64,000 nt of DNA from Candidatus Mediterraneibacter quadrami (GCA_019120575.1 DWUU01000025.1:1-64000); one strand, 5' to 3'. Positions 42,086-51,546 are shown, counted from the first letter of the stretch. The notes: a model not told the origin generated them from the sequence alone. A program made the numbers and translations.

Positions 42086-43795
42086 ATGCCATTTGATGTT
42101 GAAACATGCCGCGATGCCATCCTGTCCGAAGAGGTGCGGGACTTCATCGGGAATCATGTGCGCACCGCTTTTTTCAACGAAATCGCCGGCCGGGCGCTCT
42201 GCCGGCAGGACGCCGGCTTTGACTATACCTGCTACTATCTTCCGGCTGATGCAGCGGATCCGGTCACCCTGTCCCGCTACTCCTACGATTCGATCCCGAA
42301 ATGCTATGCCCCCGCCGACATTGCGTCTCTCAATCAGGCCGGCATCCTCCCGGTCCAGAACTATCCCACCCTGCAACTGAACGGAAACGGCGTGCTCATC
42401 GGCTTCATGGACAGCGGGATTGATTACCGGTCCGGACTGTTCCGCCGCCTGGACGGGTCCACCCGGATCGAAGCCATCTGGGACCAGACGATCCAGAGCG
42501 GCACGCCGCCGGAGGCTTTCGCATACGGCAGTGAATATACACGGGACATGATCGACGAAGCGCTCCGGCTGGAAGACCCGCTCTCCCTCGTTCCATCTGT
42601 TGATGAGACCGGTCACGGCACTTACGCTGTCAGCCTGGCTGCCGGAGGAGCAGACGCACAGCAGCAGTTCCTCGGCGCTGCGCCTGAGGCATCCATCGCT
42701 GTTGTTAAGCTCAAGCAGGCAAAAAAATATCTCCGGGACTACTATTTCATTCCCGAAGATGTCACCTGCTATCAGGAGACTGACCTGATGCTTGGACTTC
42801 GCTATCTGAACGATCTGGCGGATAAACTTGGACTCCCGCTGGTCGTGTGCATCACATGCTGCACCAGTATGGGCGGTCACATCGGCACGCTTCCTTTCCC
42901 GTTTCTGATCGACGGATACAGCACAAAAGCCAGTCACATCACGGTTACCGGCACCGGAAACGAAGCAGATCAGCGTCATCACTTCTACAGTACCATTGAA
43001 CAGGATACCGGAACGGAAACCGTAGAACTGCGCGTCGGCGAAGGCGTCTCCGGTTTTACCATGGAACTGTGGACCGAGGTGCCAAACGTCCTGTCCATCT
43101 CCATTATTTCACCCTCCGGGGAAGACACATCCCGCATTCCCTTCCGGGCAGATTCCGGAACAGAGGCAGACTTTCTCTTTGAGCAGACAAAAGTCACCGT
43201 GGATTACCGGCTTCTGGTCGAGAAGAGCAGTTCTGAACTGGTATCATTCCGTTTTGACGCGCCTGCCCCCGGCATCTGGAAGATCCGGGTCGAACCTCTT
43301 TTCATCGCCGACGGCAGTTTTCACATATGGCTTCCTCTCACCGAATTTCTGGACGGCGAAGTTTTCTTTCTCGAATCTGATCCATACAGTACGCTGACCT
43401 GCCCGGCCACTGCGGAAACCCCGGTCGTGGCTGCCGCCTATAACGGGACTGCCGGCGCAGTATCCCAGACATCCGGCCGGGGATACACCCGGACCGGGCG
43501 GCGCCGGCCGGACATTGCCGCCCCCGGCGTGAACATCACCGGAGCGCTGCCTGACGGCCGGTTCTCCGCCCGCTCCGGCTCCTGCGCCGCGGCGGCCATC
43601 ACTGCCGGAGCCGTGGCCCTCATGCTGGAATGGCTCATATATACAGAAAAAGTCCCGGGCATCGACTCCTTCCAGATCAGAAGCCTTCTGATCCTGGGAG
43701 CCGTACGCCCGGGTACAATGGACTATCCGAACCGCGAGTGGGGGTACGGACAGCTGAATCTCTATAATACACTTGAAACCATGCGCCGGCTTTAA
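42086..43795 (+). CDS. Csp-like S8 (subtilisin) peptidase with Cys at the catalytic Ser position
   Basis: A 569-residue subtilase of the clostridial Csp-like group, with an inserted beta-rich domain at about 300-430 and no signal peptide. Catalytic Asp109 is in GFMDSGIDY, His177 in DETGHGTYAV and the oxyanion Asn292 in TGTGNEAD. The serine motif, normally SGTSVAAAITAG, reads SGSCAAAAITAG, so Cys500 (TGC at 43583-43585) occupies the nucleophile position. It could be a thiol-subtilisin or a pseudoprotease; some Csp proteins are catalytically dead regulators of spore germination. AAAGGAAC precedes the ATG. Its last four bases overlap the ClpX-like gene. Confidence 0.85.
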   Translation: MPFDVETCRDAILSEEVRDFIGNHVRTAFFNEIAGRALCRQDAGFDYTCYYLPADAADPVTLSRYSYDSIPKCYAPADIASLNQAGILPVQNYPTLQLNGNGVLIGFMDSGIDYRSGLFRRLDGSTRIEAIWDQTIQSGTPPEAFAYGSEYTRDMIDEALRLEDPLSLVPSVDETGHGTYAVSLAAGGADAQQQFLGAAPEASIAVVKLKQAKKYLRDYYFIPEDVTCYQETDLMLGLRYLNDLADKLGLPLVVCITCCTSMGGHIGTLPFPFLIDGYSTKASHITVTGTGNEADQRHHFYSTIEQDTGTETVELRVGEGVSGFTMELWTEVPNVLSISIISPSGEDTSRIPFRADSGTEADFLFEQTKVTVDYRLLVEKSSSELVSFRFDAPAPGIWKIRVEPLFIADGSFHIWLPLTEFLDGEVFFLESDPYSTLTCPATAETPVVAAAYNGTAGAVSQTSGRGYTRTGRRRPDIAAPGVNITGALPDGRFSARSGSCAAAAITAGAVALMLEWLIYTEKVPGIDSFQIRSLLILGAVRPGTMDYPNREWGYGQLNLYNTLETMRRL

Positions 43796-45267
43796 GCCCT
43801 GTCCTCCAGACGCGGCACTTCCTGTCCTCTCAGGCGAATGACCGGCCCGCCGGTGCCCTCAATATAGGCCCGGGTGATCTCCACCTCGCCGATGCTGTCA
43901 TCCTTGGGAATCTCATACATGATATCCAGCATGAATTCCTCAATGATGGCACGCAGGGCGCGGGCGCCGGTATCTTTTGCCATGGCCTTCTCCGCGATGG
44001 CCTCCAGCGCTCCCTCGTCGAAATCAAGCCTTACCTCGTCAAGCGCCAGCAGCTTCTGGTACTGCTTCAGGATGGCGTTCTTCGGCTCTTTGAGGATCTG
44101 CACCATCATGGACTTGTCCAGCGGCTTCAACGTGAAAATGATCGGCAGCCTTCCGAGGAACTCCGGGATCATGCCGAATCTTCTCAGATCTTCCACGGTT
44201 ACTTTGGAGAGCAGGTCTTTATCATTGTCAAACTGGTCTCTGAGCTCCGAATTGAATCCCATGGACGTCTTCTTCTGCAGGCGCTCTTTGATGATCTCTT
44301 CCAGATCCGGGAACGCGCCGCCGCAGATGAAGAGGATATTCTTTGTATTTACCGTAGTCAGAGGCACCATGGCGTTTTTGCTGTTGGCGCCCACCGGCAC
44401 CTCCACATCGCTTCCTTCCAGGAGTTTGAGCATGCCCTGCTGAACGGACTCTCCGCTCACATCCCGCTGGTTCGTGTTGTGCTTCTTGGCGATCTTGTCG
44501 ATCTCATCAATGAAGATGATCCCCTGCTCCGCACGCTCCACATCGTTGTCCGCCGCTGCAAGCAGCTTGGACACCACGCTCTCAATATCGTCGCCTATGT
44601 ATCCCGCCTCGGTAAGGGATGTGGCGTCGGTGATCGCCAGCGGCACGTCCAGCAGGCGCGCCAGTGTCTTGACAAGATAAGTCTTGCCGCTTCCCGTCGG
44701 CCCGATCATAAGCATGTTTGATTTTTCAATCTCGATATCATCCATCGTGTCCGTGGCAACCCGCTTATAGTGATTGTACACGGCCACCGACATGGCTTTC
44801 TTCGCATACTCCTGGCCTACCACATACTCGTCAAGCCTTGCCTTGATCTTGTGGGGCGCCGGGATATTTTTAATATCCAGCTGGTGGAATTCCTTCGGTT
44901 TTTCTTTTTTCTTTTTGATCTTCTGCGGCTTCGGCTGCAGATTCTCCAGATCTGACATATTGAGAAACTGGACGCCCGGCATGTTCATCAGCCGGTTCAG
45001 GTCGATCGAGCCGCTGGTCATGGCATCGAAGCTTTTCTGCATGCAGTCCGGACATACGGTGATATTATTGGGCAGATCGATCATTTTTCCTGTCACACTC
45101 TCCGGACGGTGGCAGATAAAGCAGACCTTCTCATAGCCGTCATCGTCTTTATCTTCCTTTTTGTCTTCTTCAGCGGAAACGACTTCCTGCTTCACATCAT
45201 CGCCCGTCTGTCCGCTGTCCGTTTCTTTATTTTCTTCATCCACAATGATGAACTCATTATCTGACAT
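43792..45267 (-). CDS. ClpX-family AAA+ unfoldase, probable second ClpX
   Basis: A 491-residue ClpX-type ATPase. An acidic 45-residue N-terminal tail precedes a C4 zinc site (CFIC...CPDC, Cys49, 52, 72, 75). Walker A is GPTGSGKTYLVK (189-200), Walker B IIFIDEIDKIA, and the pore loop AGYIGDD. The ClpP-docking loop reads MGF instead of the usual IGF. Standard ClpX is about 420-430 residues and sits next to clpP; here there is no clpP and the zinc domain and tail differ, so this is likely a paralogue with its own adaptors. It has its own promoter at 45321-45349. Confidence 0.85.
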   Translation of the reverse strand: MSDNEFIIVDEENKETDSGQTGDDVKQEVVSAEEDKKEDKDDDGYEKVCFICHRPESVTGKMIDLPNNITVCPDCMQKSFDAMTSGSIDLNRLMNMPGVQFLNMSDLENLQPKPQKIKKKKEKPKEFHQLDIKNIPAPHKIKARLDEYVVGQEYAKKAMSVAVYNHYKRVATDTMDDIEIEKSNMLMIGPTGSGKTYLVKTLARLLDVPLAITDATSLTEAGYIGDDIESVVSKLLAAADNDVERAEQGIIFIDEIDKIAKKHNTNQRDVSGESVQQGMLKLLEGSDVEVPVGANSKNAMVPLTTVNTKNILFICGGAFPDLEEIIKERLQKKTSMGFNSELRDQFDNDKDLLSKVTVEDLRRFGMIPEFLGRLPIIFTLKPLDKSMMVQILKEPKNAILKQYQKLLALDEVRLDFDEGALEAIAEKAMAKDTGARALRAIIEEFMLDIMYEIPKDDSIGEVEITRAYIEGTGGPVIRLRGQEVPRLEDRA

Positions 45268-45320
45268 AGTAATCCCTTTCTGTAGTCATTCAAGTCTTTC
45301 TCCGGTATCCCGGCTTTTTT

Positions 45321-45349
45321 ATTATAGTACACCTGTCCGCCTTATACAA
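45321..45349 (-). promoter_or_regulatory. Promoter of the ClpX-like gene
   Basis: TTGTAT (45344-45349) and TATAAT (45321-45326) on the minus strand, 17-base spacer, about 55 bases before the start codon. Confidence 0.6.
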
Positions 45350-45380
45350 ATGAACTTTTTCTAAACCGCAGAGGTCATCT

Positions 45381-46061
45381 TTACTGCACTTCCTGAAGCC
45401 GCAGCCCCGCCGTATCCGTCACAGGGATCGAAAACACAACGGATCTTGCCCTGCTTTCAAGTCCCGCATAGGTCATGACGGATTTCATGATCGCATTTTT
45501 CATTTCCGTCTTCGCAACGATAAGGATCAGTTCTTTTTCATCTGCGATGGATACCCCGAGAAACTTCTCTGCACGCTCAAGCCCGGTTCCTTTTGCATGG
45601 ATCACCGTACCGCCGCCGGCGCCTTCTTTCCTGGCAGCATCCATCACTTCCTCACTATGTCCGTGATTTGCGATCACAACGATCAGTTCGTACTTCGTGT
45701 CTTTCATATGGCTCTCCTCTATCTTCTCTACCTGCTGCCCGTCCGTCAGAAACTGCAGCACCTTTTTTCCGCCCACGCTGGACATCGGCATGATAAACGC
45801 GATCCCTGTGCCAGGCACATCAATCTGAAGATTTTCTTCCATTTCCCGTTTTGCCTGTACCCATGTATCTGACGACGCCACGGTCAGCGTCACCAGTTTT
45901 TCAGTCACTTCCAGTCCGAGGAAATCCAGCGTCTCGCTTGTCGCCGTTCCCTGCGCAAGCATACAGAAAGAAGCCGGAATCCCCGTCTTTTCATAACAGG
46001 ACAAAAGCCTGCGTCCGACGCAGCGTTTTGTAATTGTCATCAAAAGATATATCCCGCTCAT
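45381..46061 (-). CDS. Tandem PII-like protein paired with DUF1538
   Basis: A 226-residue protein with two PII/GlnB-like domains in one chain. The first (about 1-105) has AQGTATSETLDFLGLEVTEK, the second (about 118-226) has GAGGGTVIHAKGTG and ELILIVAKTEMKNAIM. GlnB-family proteins bind nucleotides and metabolites and gate membrane transporters. The gene follows a DUF1538 membrane gene by 17 bases, so it most likely regulates that protein. The start at 46061 is set by GAGAGGAG; the track start is an upstream TTG. Ligand-binding specificity cannot be read. Confidence 0.8.
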   Translation of the reverse strand: MSGIYLLMTITKRCVGRRLLSCYEKTGIPASFCMLAQGTATSETLDFLGLEVTEKLVTLTVASSDTWVQAKREMEENLQIDVPGTGIAFIMPMSSVGGKKVLQFLTDGQQVEKIEESHMKDTKYELIVVIANHGHSEEVMDAARKEGAGGGTVIHAKGTGLERAEKFLGVSIADEKELILIVAKTEMKNAIMKSVMTYAGLESRARSVVFSIPVTDTAGLRLQEVQ

Positions 46062-46078
46062 GGCAGTACTCCTCTCTT

Positions 46079-47626
46079 TCAAAGTTCGATGATCTCATCA
46101 TCCGGAAGCTGTTCGAAGACTGCTTCCGCTCTTTTCGCGTCTCGCCTCTCCAGATAGCCGGACCGCAGTTCATACACCAGTCCGAGCGTCTGGATCGTGA
46201 TCAGCGGCGTCATGGCAACCATTGCTACCACCCCGAATGCATCTGTAACTACATTTCCGCCAATATTCGTACATACGCCGATCGCAAAGGGCAGAAGAAA
46301 TGTAGCTGTCATCGGACCGGACGCCACGCCTCCGGAATCAAATGCGATCGCCGTAAATATCTTCGGCACAAAAAATGAAAGAAGGAGCGCCGCCGCATAC
46401 CCTGGTATCACAAACCAGAAAACCGAGATTCCGGTCAGTACGCGAACCATTGCCAGTCCCAGCGATACCGCTACGCCGATGGACAGGCTCAGGCCCATCG
46501 CCCCTGCACTGATTGCCCCGGACGTAATATCTTCAACCTGACGCGTCAGGACAAACACAGCCGGTTCCGCGCGTACAATGAAAAACCCGATCAGCATGCC
46601 GGCAGGCACGATCAGCCATTTGTAGGGCTGCCCGGCCAGCACCTGGCCCATGTAATTCCCCGCAGGCATAAATCCGACATTCACACCAGTCAGGAAAAGG
46701 ACCAGCCCGACATAAGTGTAGATCATTCCGACACCAGTACGGATCAGCATCCTCTTCGGGACCTGCCGGAAAACAAACTGAAAGACCGAAAAAAAGAAAA
46801 TGATCGGAAGCAGCGATATTGCCATCTCTTTCATATATTCCGGAAGTTCCCCTGCAAAAAGCTTCCATAACTCCACAGAATCCCCGATATCCGGGATCCG
46901 GGCCGGCACATATTCCGCACTTTCGGGTCTGTAGATCAGACTGAGCGCCAGGACAGACAGGATCGGTCCCACGGAAGAAAGCGCCACAAGTCCGAAGCTG
47001 TCGTCCTCTGCTCTTTCGTCGCTTCGTATTGCCGATATACCGATGCCAAACGCCATGATAAACGGCACCGTCATCGGACCGGTTGTCACTCCGCCGGCAT
47101 CGAACGCCACGGCAATGTAATCCCCCGGCGCAAGATACGCCAGCAGGAATACGGCCGCGTAAAGTACGATCAGCATATGCGACAGCGAAACGCGGTAGAG
47201 CATACGCAGCAGTGCTGATACCAGGAATATCCCCACGCCGGCTGCCACCGACAGCACAAGAACGATATTCGGCACGGACGGGACTTGCTCAGCCAGCACC
47301 TGCAGGTCCGGTTCCGCCATCGTGACAATGAAGCCGAGGATAAACGTCAGCGCCACCATCAGCCACAGCTTTCTTGTCTTCGTCATCCCCGTTCCCACAT
47401 TTTCACCGATCGGGGTCATGGCCATATCCGCCCCGAGAGTAAAAAACATCATTCCGACGATCAAAAGCACCGCGCCCAGAAGGAACGCCAGCATGATCCC
47501 CGGTTCGACCGGCGCGACCGTAAAACAGAGCACGAGCACGATAGCCAGTACCGGCAGCACCGCCTTCAGGGTCTCTTCCAGTTTTTCAAGCAGCTTTTCT
47601 TTCAGTTTTGTTTTCCTTAAATTCAC
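46079..47626 (-). CDS. DUF1538 multi-pass membrane protein
   Basis: A 515-residue membrane protein with two repeated DUF1538 halves: each contains a glycine-rich signature, AFDAGGVTTGPMTVPF (about 175) and AFDSGGVASGPMTATF (about 428). About 12-14 helices in total. The architecture suggests an ancient inverted or tandem repeat transporter, substrate unknown. It is paired with a PII-like gene. The start is GTG at 47626; an ATG four bases upstream in another frame opens only a 14-codon ORF. It begins 23 bases after ligA. Confidence 0.85.
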   Translation of the reverse strand: MNLRKTKLKEKLLEKLEETLKAVLPVLAIVLVLCFTVAPVEPGIMLAFLLGAVLLIVGMMFFTLGADMAMTPIGENVGTGMTKTRKLWLMVALTFILGFIVTMAEPDLQVLAEQVPSVPNIVLVLSVAAGVGIFLVSALLRMLYRVSLSHMLIVLYAAVFLLAYLAPGDYIAVAFDAGGVTTGPMTVPFIMAFGIGISAIRSDERAEDDSFGLVALSSVGPILSVLALSLIYRPESAEYVPARIPDIGDSVELWKLFAGELPEYMKEMAISLLPIIFFFSVFQFVFRQVPKRMLIRTGVGMIYTYVGLVLFLTGVNVGFMPAGNYMGQVLAGQPYKWLIVPAGMLIGFFIVRAEPAVFVLTRQVEDITSGAISAGAMGLSLSIGVAVSLGLAMVRVLTGISVFWFVIPGYAAALLLSFFVPKIFTAIAFDSGGVASGPMTATFLLPFAIGVCTNIGGNVVTDAFGVVAMVAMTPLITIQTLGLVYELRSGYLERRDAKRAEAVFEQLPDDEIIEL

Positions 47627-47649
47627 TCATTACCTGCCTTTCTTTACAG

Positions 47650-49614
47650 TTAAATACCGCCCATCATCTCCAGGAACTCCTCCTCGGAAATGATCGGGAT
47701 CCCCAGTTCCCTCGCCTTCCGGTTCTTGGAGGATGTGGAATTCACATCATTGTTGATGAGATAGTTCGTCTTCGAGGTGACGCTTCCCGTCACTTTGCCG
47801 CCCCGCTTCTCGATCTCTTCCTTTACTTCCGAGCGGTTGGCAAAATGGGTCACGCTTCCGGTGATCACGAAATTCATGCCCGCGAATTTCTCAGCATCCG
47901 CCGTCACTTCCTCCTGCGGGATCTCCACTTCGTCAAGGAGTTTTTCAAACAGTTCCCGGTGTTCCGCATCCGTGAAGTAATCCACAAATGTCCCGGCGAT
48001 CACATCCCCGACGCCGTCGATGGCGCTTAGTTCCTCCGCCGTCGCGTTCAGGATCCGCTCCGGGTCATTTGCGAACGCCCGGCAGATCATCTTCGCGTTG
48101 GCGATCCCGATATTGGGGATCCCCAGGCTGTACACCAGCCGGGGCAGCGTCGTTGTCCGGGCCGCAGCGATGCTGTTCTGCAGGTTTTCGTAGGATTTCT
48201 CCCCGAATCCCTCCATCGCCCTGATCTGATCCGCGTACCGGTCAAGATGAAAAAGATCTGTAAAATCTTTGATATATCCGTTGATAATGAATTTCTCCAG
48301 GGTAGCCTCCGAAAGCCCGTCGATATTCATGGCGTCCCGGCTCACGAACAGAGTAAAGGATTTCACATGCTTTGCCTGGCATTTCGGGTTCGTACAGTAC
48401 AGTGTCTTCGTCTCATTTTCCATGGAGATCCTGGTCGCGCCGCCGCACACCGGACAGGCCGCCGGGATGTCCTTCACGCCGCTCCTCGTCAGATTCTCCG
48501 CGATCTGCGGGATAATCATATTCGCCTTATAGACCGTGATCCGGTCGCCCACGCCCAGCTCCAGTTCTTCCATGATGCTGATATTATGGACGCTCGCCCG
48601 GCTCACCGTGGTCCCTTCCAGCTCCACCGGCTCGAAGATGGCCACCGGATTGATAAGTCCGGTTCGGGAAGGGCTCCACTCGATCTCCAGGAGCGTTGTC
48701 TCCCGGATTTCATCCGCCCATTTGAATGCAAATGAATCCCGTGGGAATTTGGCCGTCGTCCCCAGCGACTGCCCGTAGGCAATATCGTCGTAGACCAGCA
48801 CCAGCCCGTCGGACGGCACTTCATTTTCCGAAATATGCTCTGCGAACCACGCCACCTCGCCCTCGATGGTCTCCCGGGTCACCGGATGGTTCTCCACCAC
48901 GTCAAACCCCTGGCTCTTCAGCCAACCCATCTGGCAGATCCTGGAATTATGAAAATCCACGCCCTCTGCGCGGACCAGCGTAAATGCATAGAAACGGACA
49001 TTGCGCTTCGCCGTGATCTCGTTGTTCAGCTGACGCACAGAGCCGCTGCAGAGGTTGCGGGGATTCTTGTACTTTGCGTCCGCATCCCCGATCTCCTCAT
49101 TGATCTTCTCAAAATCCTTATACGAAATGACCGCCTCGCCCCGCAGGACCAGTTCGCCCTGATAAGGGATGGAGAGGGGGACATTTTTAAACACCCGGGC
49201 ATTGTTGGTGACGACCTCGCCGACCTCGCCGTTGCCCCTGGTGACAGCCTTCACAAGCCCGCCGTTCTGATAGGTCAGGACGATGGTCAGCCCGTCCAGC
49301 TTCCAGGAGATCATGGCCTTCTGATCCCCCAGGAATTCTTTCAGCCGCTCCACGTCTTTTGTCTTATCCAGCGAAAGCATGGGACGCTCATGCCTCTCTT
49401 TCGGCAGTTCGCTGAGCACCTCGTACCCCACGTTCACCGTCGGGCTTGACGCCAGCCTGGTGCCCAGTTCTTTCTCCAGTCTTTCCAGTTCGTCATAGAG
49501 CCGGTCGTATTCATAATTGCTCATGATCTCCTGATCTTCCTGCTCATAGGCCCGTCGCGCCCGGTTCAGGATATCCACAAGTTCGCGCATCCGCGTCATT
49601 TTATTCTCTTCCAT
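47650..49614 (-). CDS. ligA: NAD-dependent DNA ligase (divergent form)
   Basis: A 654-residue LigA. The Ia domain, adenylation lysine in SWKLDGLTIVL (KxDG, about residue 104), NPRNLCSGSVRQL, SDGLVLVYDD, the four-Cys zinc finger CPVCGG...CTNPKC, helix-hairpin-helix repeats and a C-terminal BRCT domain (GMNFVITGSVTHFANRSEV) are all present. Several motifs deviate from the usual form (KLDG for KIDG, LCSGS for AAAGS), so a main replicative ligase elsewhere is possible. It seals nicks using NAD+. It lies between rluF and DUF1538. Confidence 0.93.
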   Translation of the reverse strand: MEENKMTRMRELVDILNRARRAYEQEDQEIMSNYEYDRLYDELERLEKELGTRLASSPTVNVGYEVLSELPKERHERPMLSLDKTKDVERLKEFLGDQKAMISWKLDGLTIVLTYQNGGLVKAVTRGNGEVGEVVTNNARVFKNVPLSIPYQGELVLRGEAVISYKDFEKINEEIGDADAKYKNPRNLCSGSVRQLNNEITAKRNVRFYAFTLVRAEGVDFHNSRICQMGWLKSQGFDVVENHPVTRETIEGEVAWFAEHISENEVPSDGLVLVYDDIAYGQSLGTTAKFPRDSFAFKWADEIRETTLLEIEWSPSRTGLINPVAIFEPVELEGTTVSRASVHNISIMEELELGVGDRITVYKANMIIPQIAENLTRSGVKDIPAACPVCGGATRISMENETKTLYCTNPKCQAKHVKSFTLFVSRDAMNIDGLSEATLEKFIINGYIKDFTDLFHLDRYADQIRAMEGFGEKSYENLQNSIAAARTTTLPRLVYSLGIPNIGIANAKMICRAFANDPERILNATAEELSAIDGVGDVIAGTFVDYFTDAEHRELFEKLLDEVEIPQEEVTADAEKFAGMNFVITGSVTHFANRSEVKEEIEKRGGKVTGSVTSKTNYLINNDVNSTSSKNRKARELGIPIISEEEFLEMMGGI

Positions 49615-49639
49615 GATTTATACCGTCCTGTCTTTGTTA

Positions 49640-50389
49640 TTACCGCATGGGCGTATCCTGGATGAGCCGGTACAGTTCATCCAGTTCCTCATCCGTTACT
49701 TCCCGGTACTCGCCTTCCCTGAGGCTCCCGAGTCGGATATTCATCACCCGCACCCGGACCAGGTCCTTTACCTCATACCCGAGTGCTTCGCACATCCGCC
49801 GGATCTGCCGGTTCAGCCCCTGGGTCAGGATAATGGAAAATGTATATTTCCCCAGCTTCTCTACCGTACACGGCCGGGTGACCGTATCGAGGATGGCCAC
49901 CCCGCCGGCCATTTTTTCCAGAAATTCACCGGTGATCTCATGGTCCACCGTGACCTTGTACTCTTTCTCATGATGGTTCGCCGCGCGCATCATCCGGTTG
50001 ATGATGTCCCCGTTATTCGTCATCAGGAGCAGCCCTCTGGAATCTTTATCCAGCCGCCCGATATAAGTGACACGGATGGGATAATCAAGGAACCGGACGA
50101 TGCTGTTCCTTTCCCGCTTCTCCTCCGTGCAGACGATGCCCCGGGGCTTATTGACCGCCAGGACCACCATCTCGTCCTGTCTGGAGACCACTTTTCTCCC
50201 CACCCGGACTTCCTGCCCCGGACAGATCTTCATCCCGGTCTGAGCCCGCTGCCCGTCCACGGTTACTTTCCCGGATTCAATGAGGCGGTCCGCCTCCCGC
50301 CTGGAGCACACGCCCGCCTCACTTAAATACTTATTCAGTCTGACCGGTTCCTGCCGGTTCAGGAACGCTTCTCTGATCTCATTACTCAC
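49640..50389 (-). CDS. rluF: RluF/RsuA-family pseudouridine synthase
   Basis: A 249-residue rRNA pseudouridine synthase. The N-terminal S4 domain (RLNKYLSEAGVCSRREADRLI, about 17-37) is followed by the catalytic motif with Asp in YIGRLDKDSRGLLLMT (about 109-124) and the closing GLNRQIRRMCEALGYEV. RluF/RluB-type enzymes modify the peptidyl-transferase region of 23S rRNA; the exact site is not decided by sequence. The start overlaps the DHHW gene by eight bases. Confidence 0.9.
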   Translation of the reverse strand: MSNEIREAFLNRQEPVRLNKYLSEAGVCSRREADRLIESGKVTVDGQRAQTGMKICPGQEVRVGRKVVSRQDEMVVLAVNKPRGIVCTEEKRERNSIVRFLDYPIRVTYIGRLDKDSRGLLLMTNNGDIINRMMRAANHHEKEYKVTVDHEITGEFLEKMAGGVAILDTVTRPCTVEKLGKYTFSIILTQGLNRQIRRMCEALGYEVKDLVRVRVMNIRLGSLREGEYREVTDEELDELYRLIQDTPMR

Positions 50390-51536
50390 CTGTCAACACT
50401 CCGCTCAAATGATTGTCTGTGAAAAATGTATTGCCGCTGTAGAGGACCAGCGCATCCGTGATCCGGTATGCATCCATAATGTCCCCGATGGTTCCGCTGT
50501 AATACCTGGGATCCACAACAACGATCTCCCGGTAATAAGGCGCCAGGAAGGGGATGAAGCAGTTTGCAAATGAATCTTTGATAACCAGGAGCCGCTTCTT
50601 CTCAGGCGACACGGTTTTAATATCGATCACGGACGAATTTCCGCCGAGGAAGACCCCATACTGATCCCTGGTCTCCAGTTTTGATGAGTCATAGAGCGAT
50701 GTCGTCTTGCGCCCTTCATCCACATAACTCACCACAACGTCGTCATCCCCCTGCGTGGGCGCATAGATGTCGATTGTTTCTTTCTCAGAAAGTCCGACGC
50801 CGCTCTTCGCCGCAAGAACGCCGTTAAAGTCATTGCTGATCGTGTATGATGCAAAATTATCCCCGACCTCCCCGTCGATCCCGAGTGAAGCGGCGGACTC
50901 CCGGAACACATAGAACGCCGCCAGCGTTGTCCAGTGATGATCTGTTTTATAGTAGAGTTTGTCCGATACATGATTGTTGAGTACCGAAACAGCGTCGATC
51001 CAGTTTACGGAATCTCCCAGCCGCTGTTCCGCCACGCCCAGAAGCTGCCGCTGATCCTCCACCCCGGCAAAAGCCGGAAGGCTGTCGCTTAATATACATG
51101 CCGCATCCGGAACAAGCATTACCGACGTCTGAATATCCGGATACTTTTCTGCAAAATCTGCGATCGCCGACAGATTAGCCTCTGACTGTCCGTCATCCGG
51201 CACTTCGATCTCTTCCAGCAACTGACCGCCTTTTCCGATATAGACGCCATTCTCCATCCGGGCGCCGCCCAGGCGGTCCAGAAAGACTTTAACCCCGCGC
51301 CAGAAATCCCGGCCGGCAAACTGGTCGCTCTGGTAGTTCTCCCACTGCTCCATAAAATCCCCGTTCATCACGGTTCCCATAGTTAGTGACGGGCGTTCCG
51401 CCAGCATCCGGTTCTCCTTCTCCGACATCTCCCGGTCCGGAACCGCTATATTTATAACCATGAACACAAACAGGATAAGGATGAACAGCAGGCCGATGAT
51501 CTTTTCAATCCGGCTTTTTCTTCTTTGTTCTTTCAT
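50382..51536 (-). CDS. DHHW-type (AlgJ-like) surface protein of an acyl-transfer cassette
   Basis: A 384-residue protein anchored by an N-terminal helix (IIGLLFILILFVFMVINIAV). It has an SGNH-like fold; the hallmark is KTDHHWTTLAAF near residue 196, the family DHHW motif, with the KDSFANCFIPFLAPYY block later. Such proteins pair with an MBOAT to add acetyl groups to exopolysaccharide outside the cell, as AlgJ does for alginate. It is 10 bases downstream of the MBOAT gene. Confidence 0.88.
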   Translation of the reverse strand: MKEQRRKSRIEKIIGLLFILILFVFMVINIAVPDREMSEKENRMLAERPSLTMGTVMNGDFMEQWENYQSDQFAGRDFWRGVKVFLDRLGGARMENGVYIGKGGQLLEEIEVPDDGQSEANLSAIADFAEKYPDIQTSVMLVPDAACILSDSLPAFAGVEDQRQLLGVAEQRLGDSVNWIDAVSVLNNHVSDKLYYKTDHHWTTLAAFYVFRESAASLGIDGEVGDNFASYTISNDFNGVLAAKSGVGLSEKETIDIYAPTQGDDDVVVSYVDEGRKTTSLYDSSKLETRDQYGVFLGGNSSVIDIKTVSPEKKRLLVIKDSFANCFIPFLAPYYREIVVVDPRYYSGTIGDIMDAYRITDALVLYSGNTFFTDNHLSGVLTGE

Positions 51537-51546
51537 AATATCCCCG

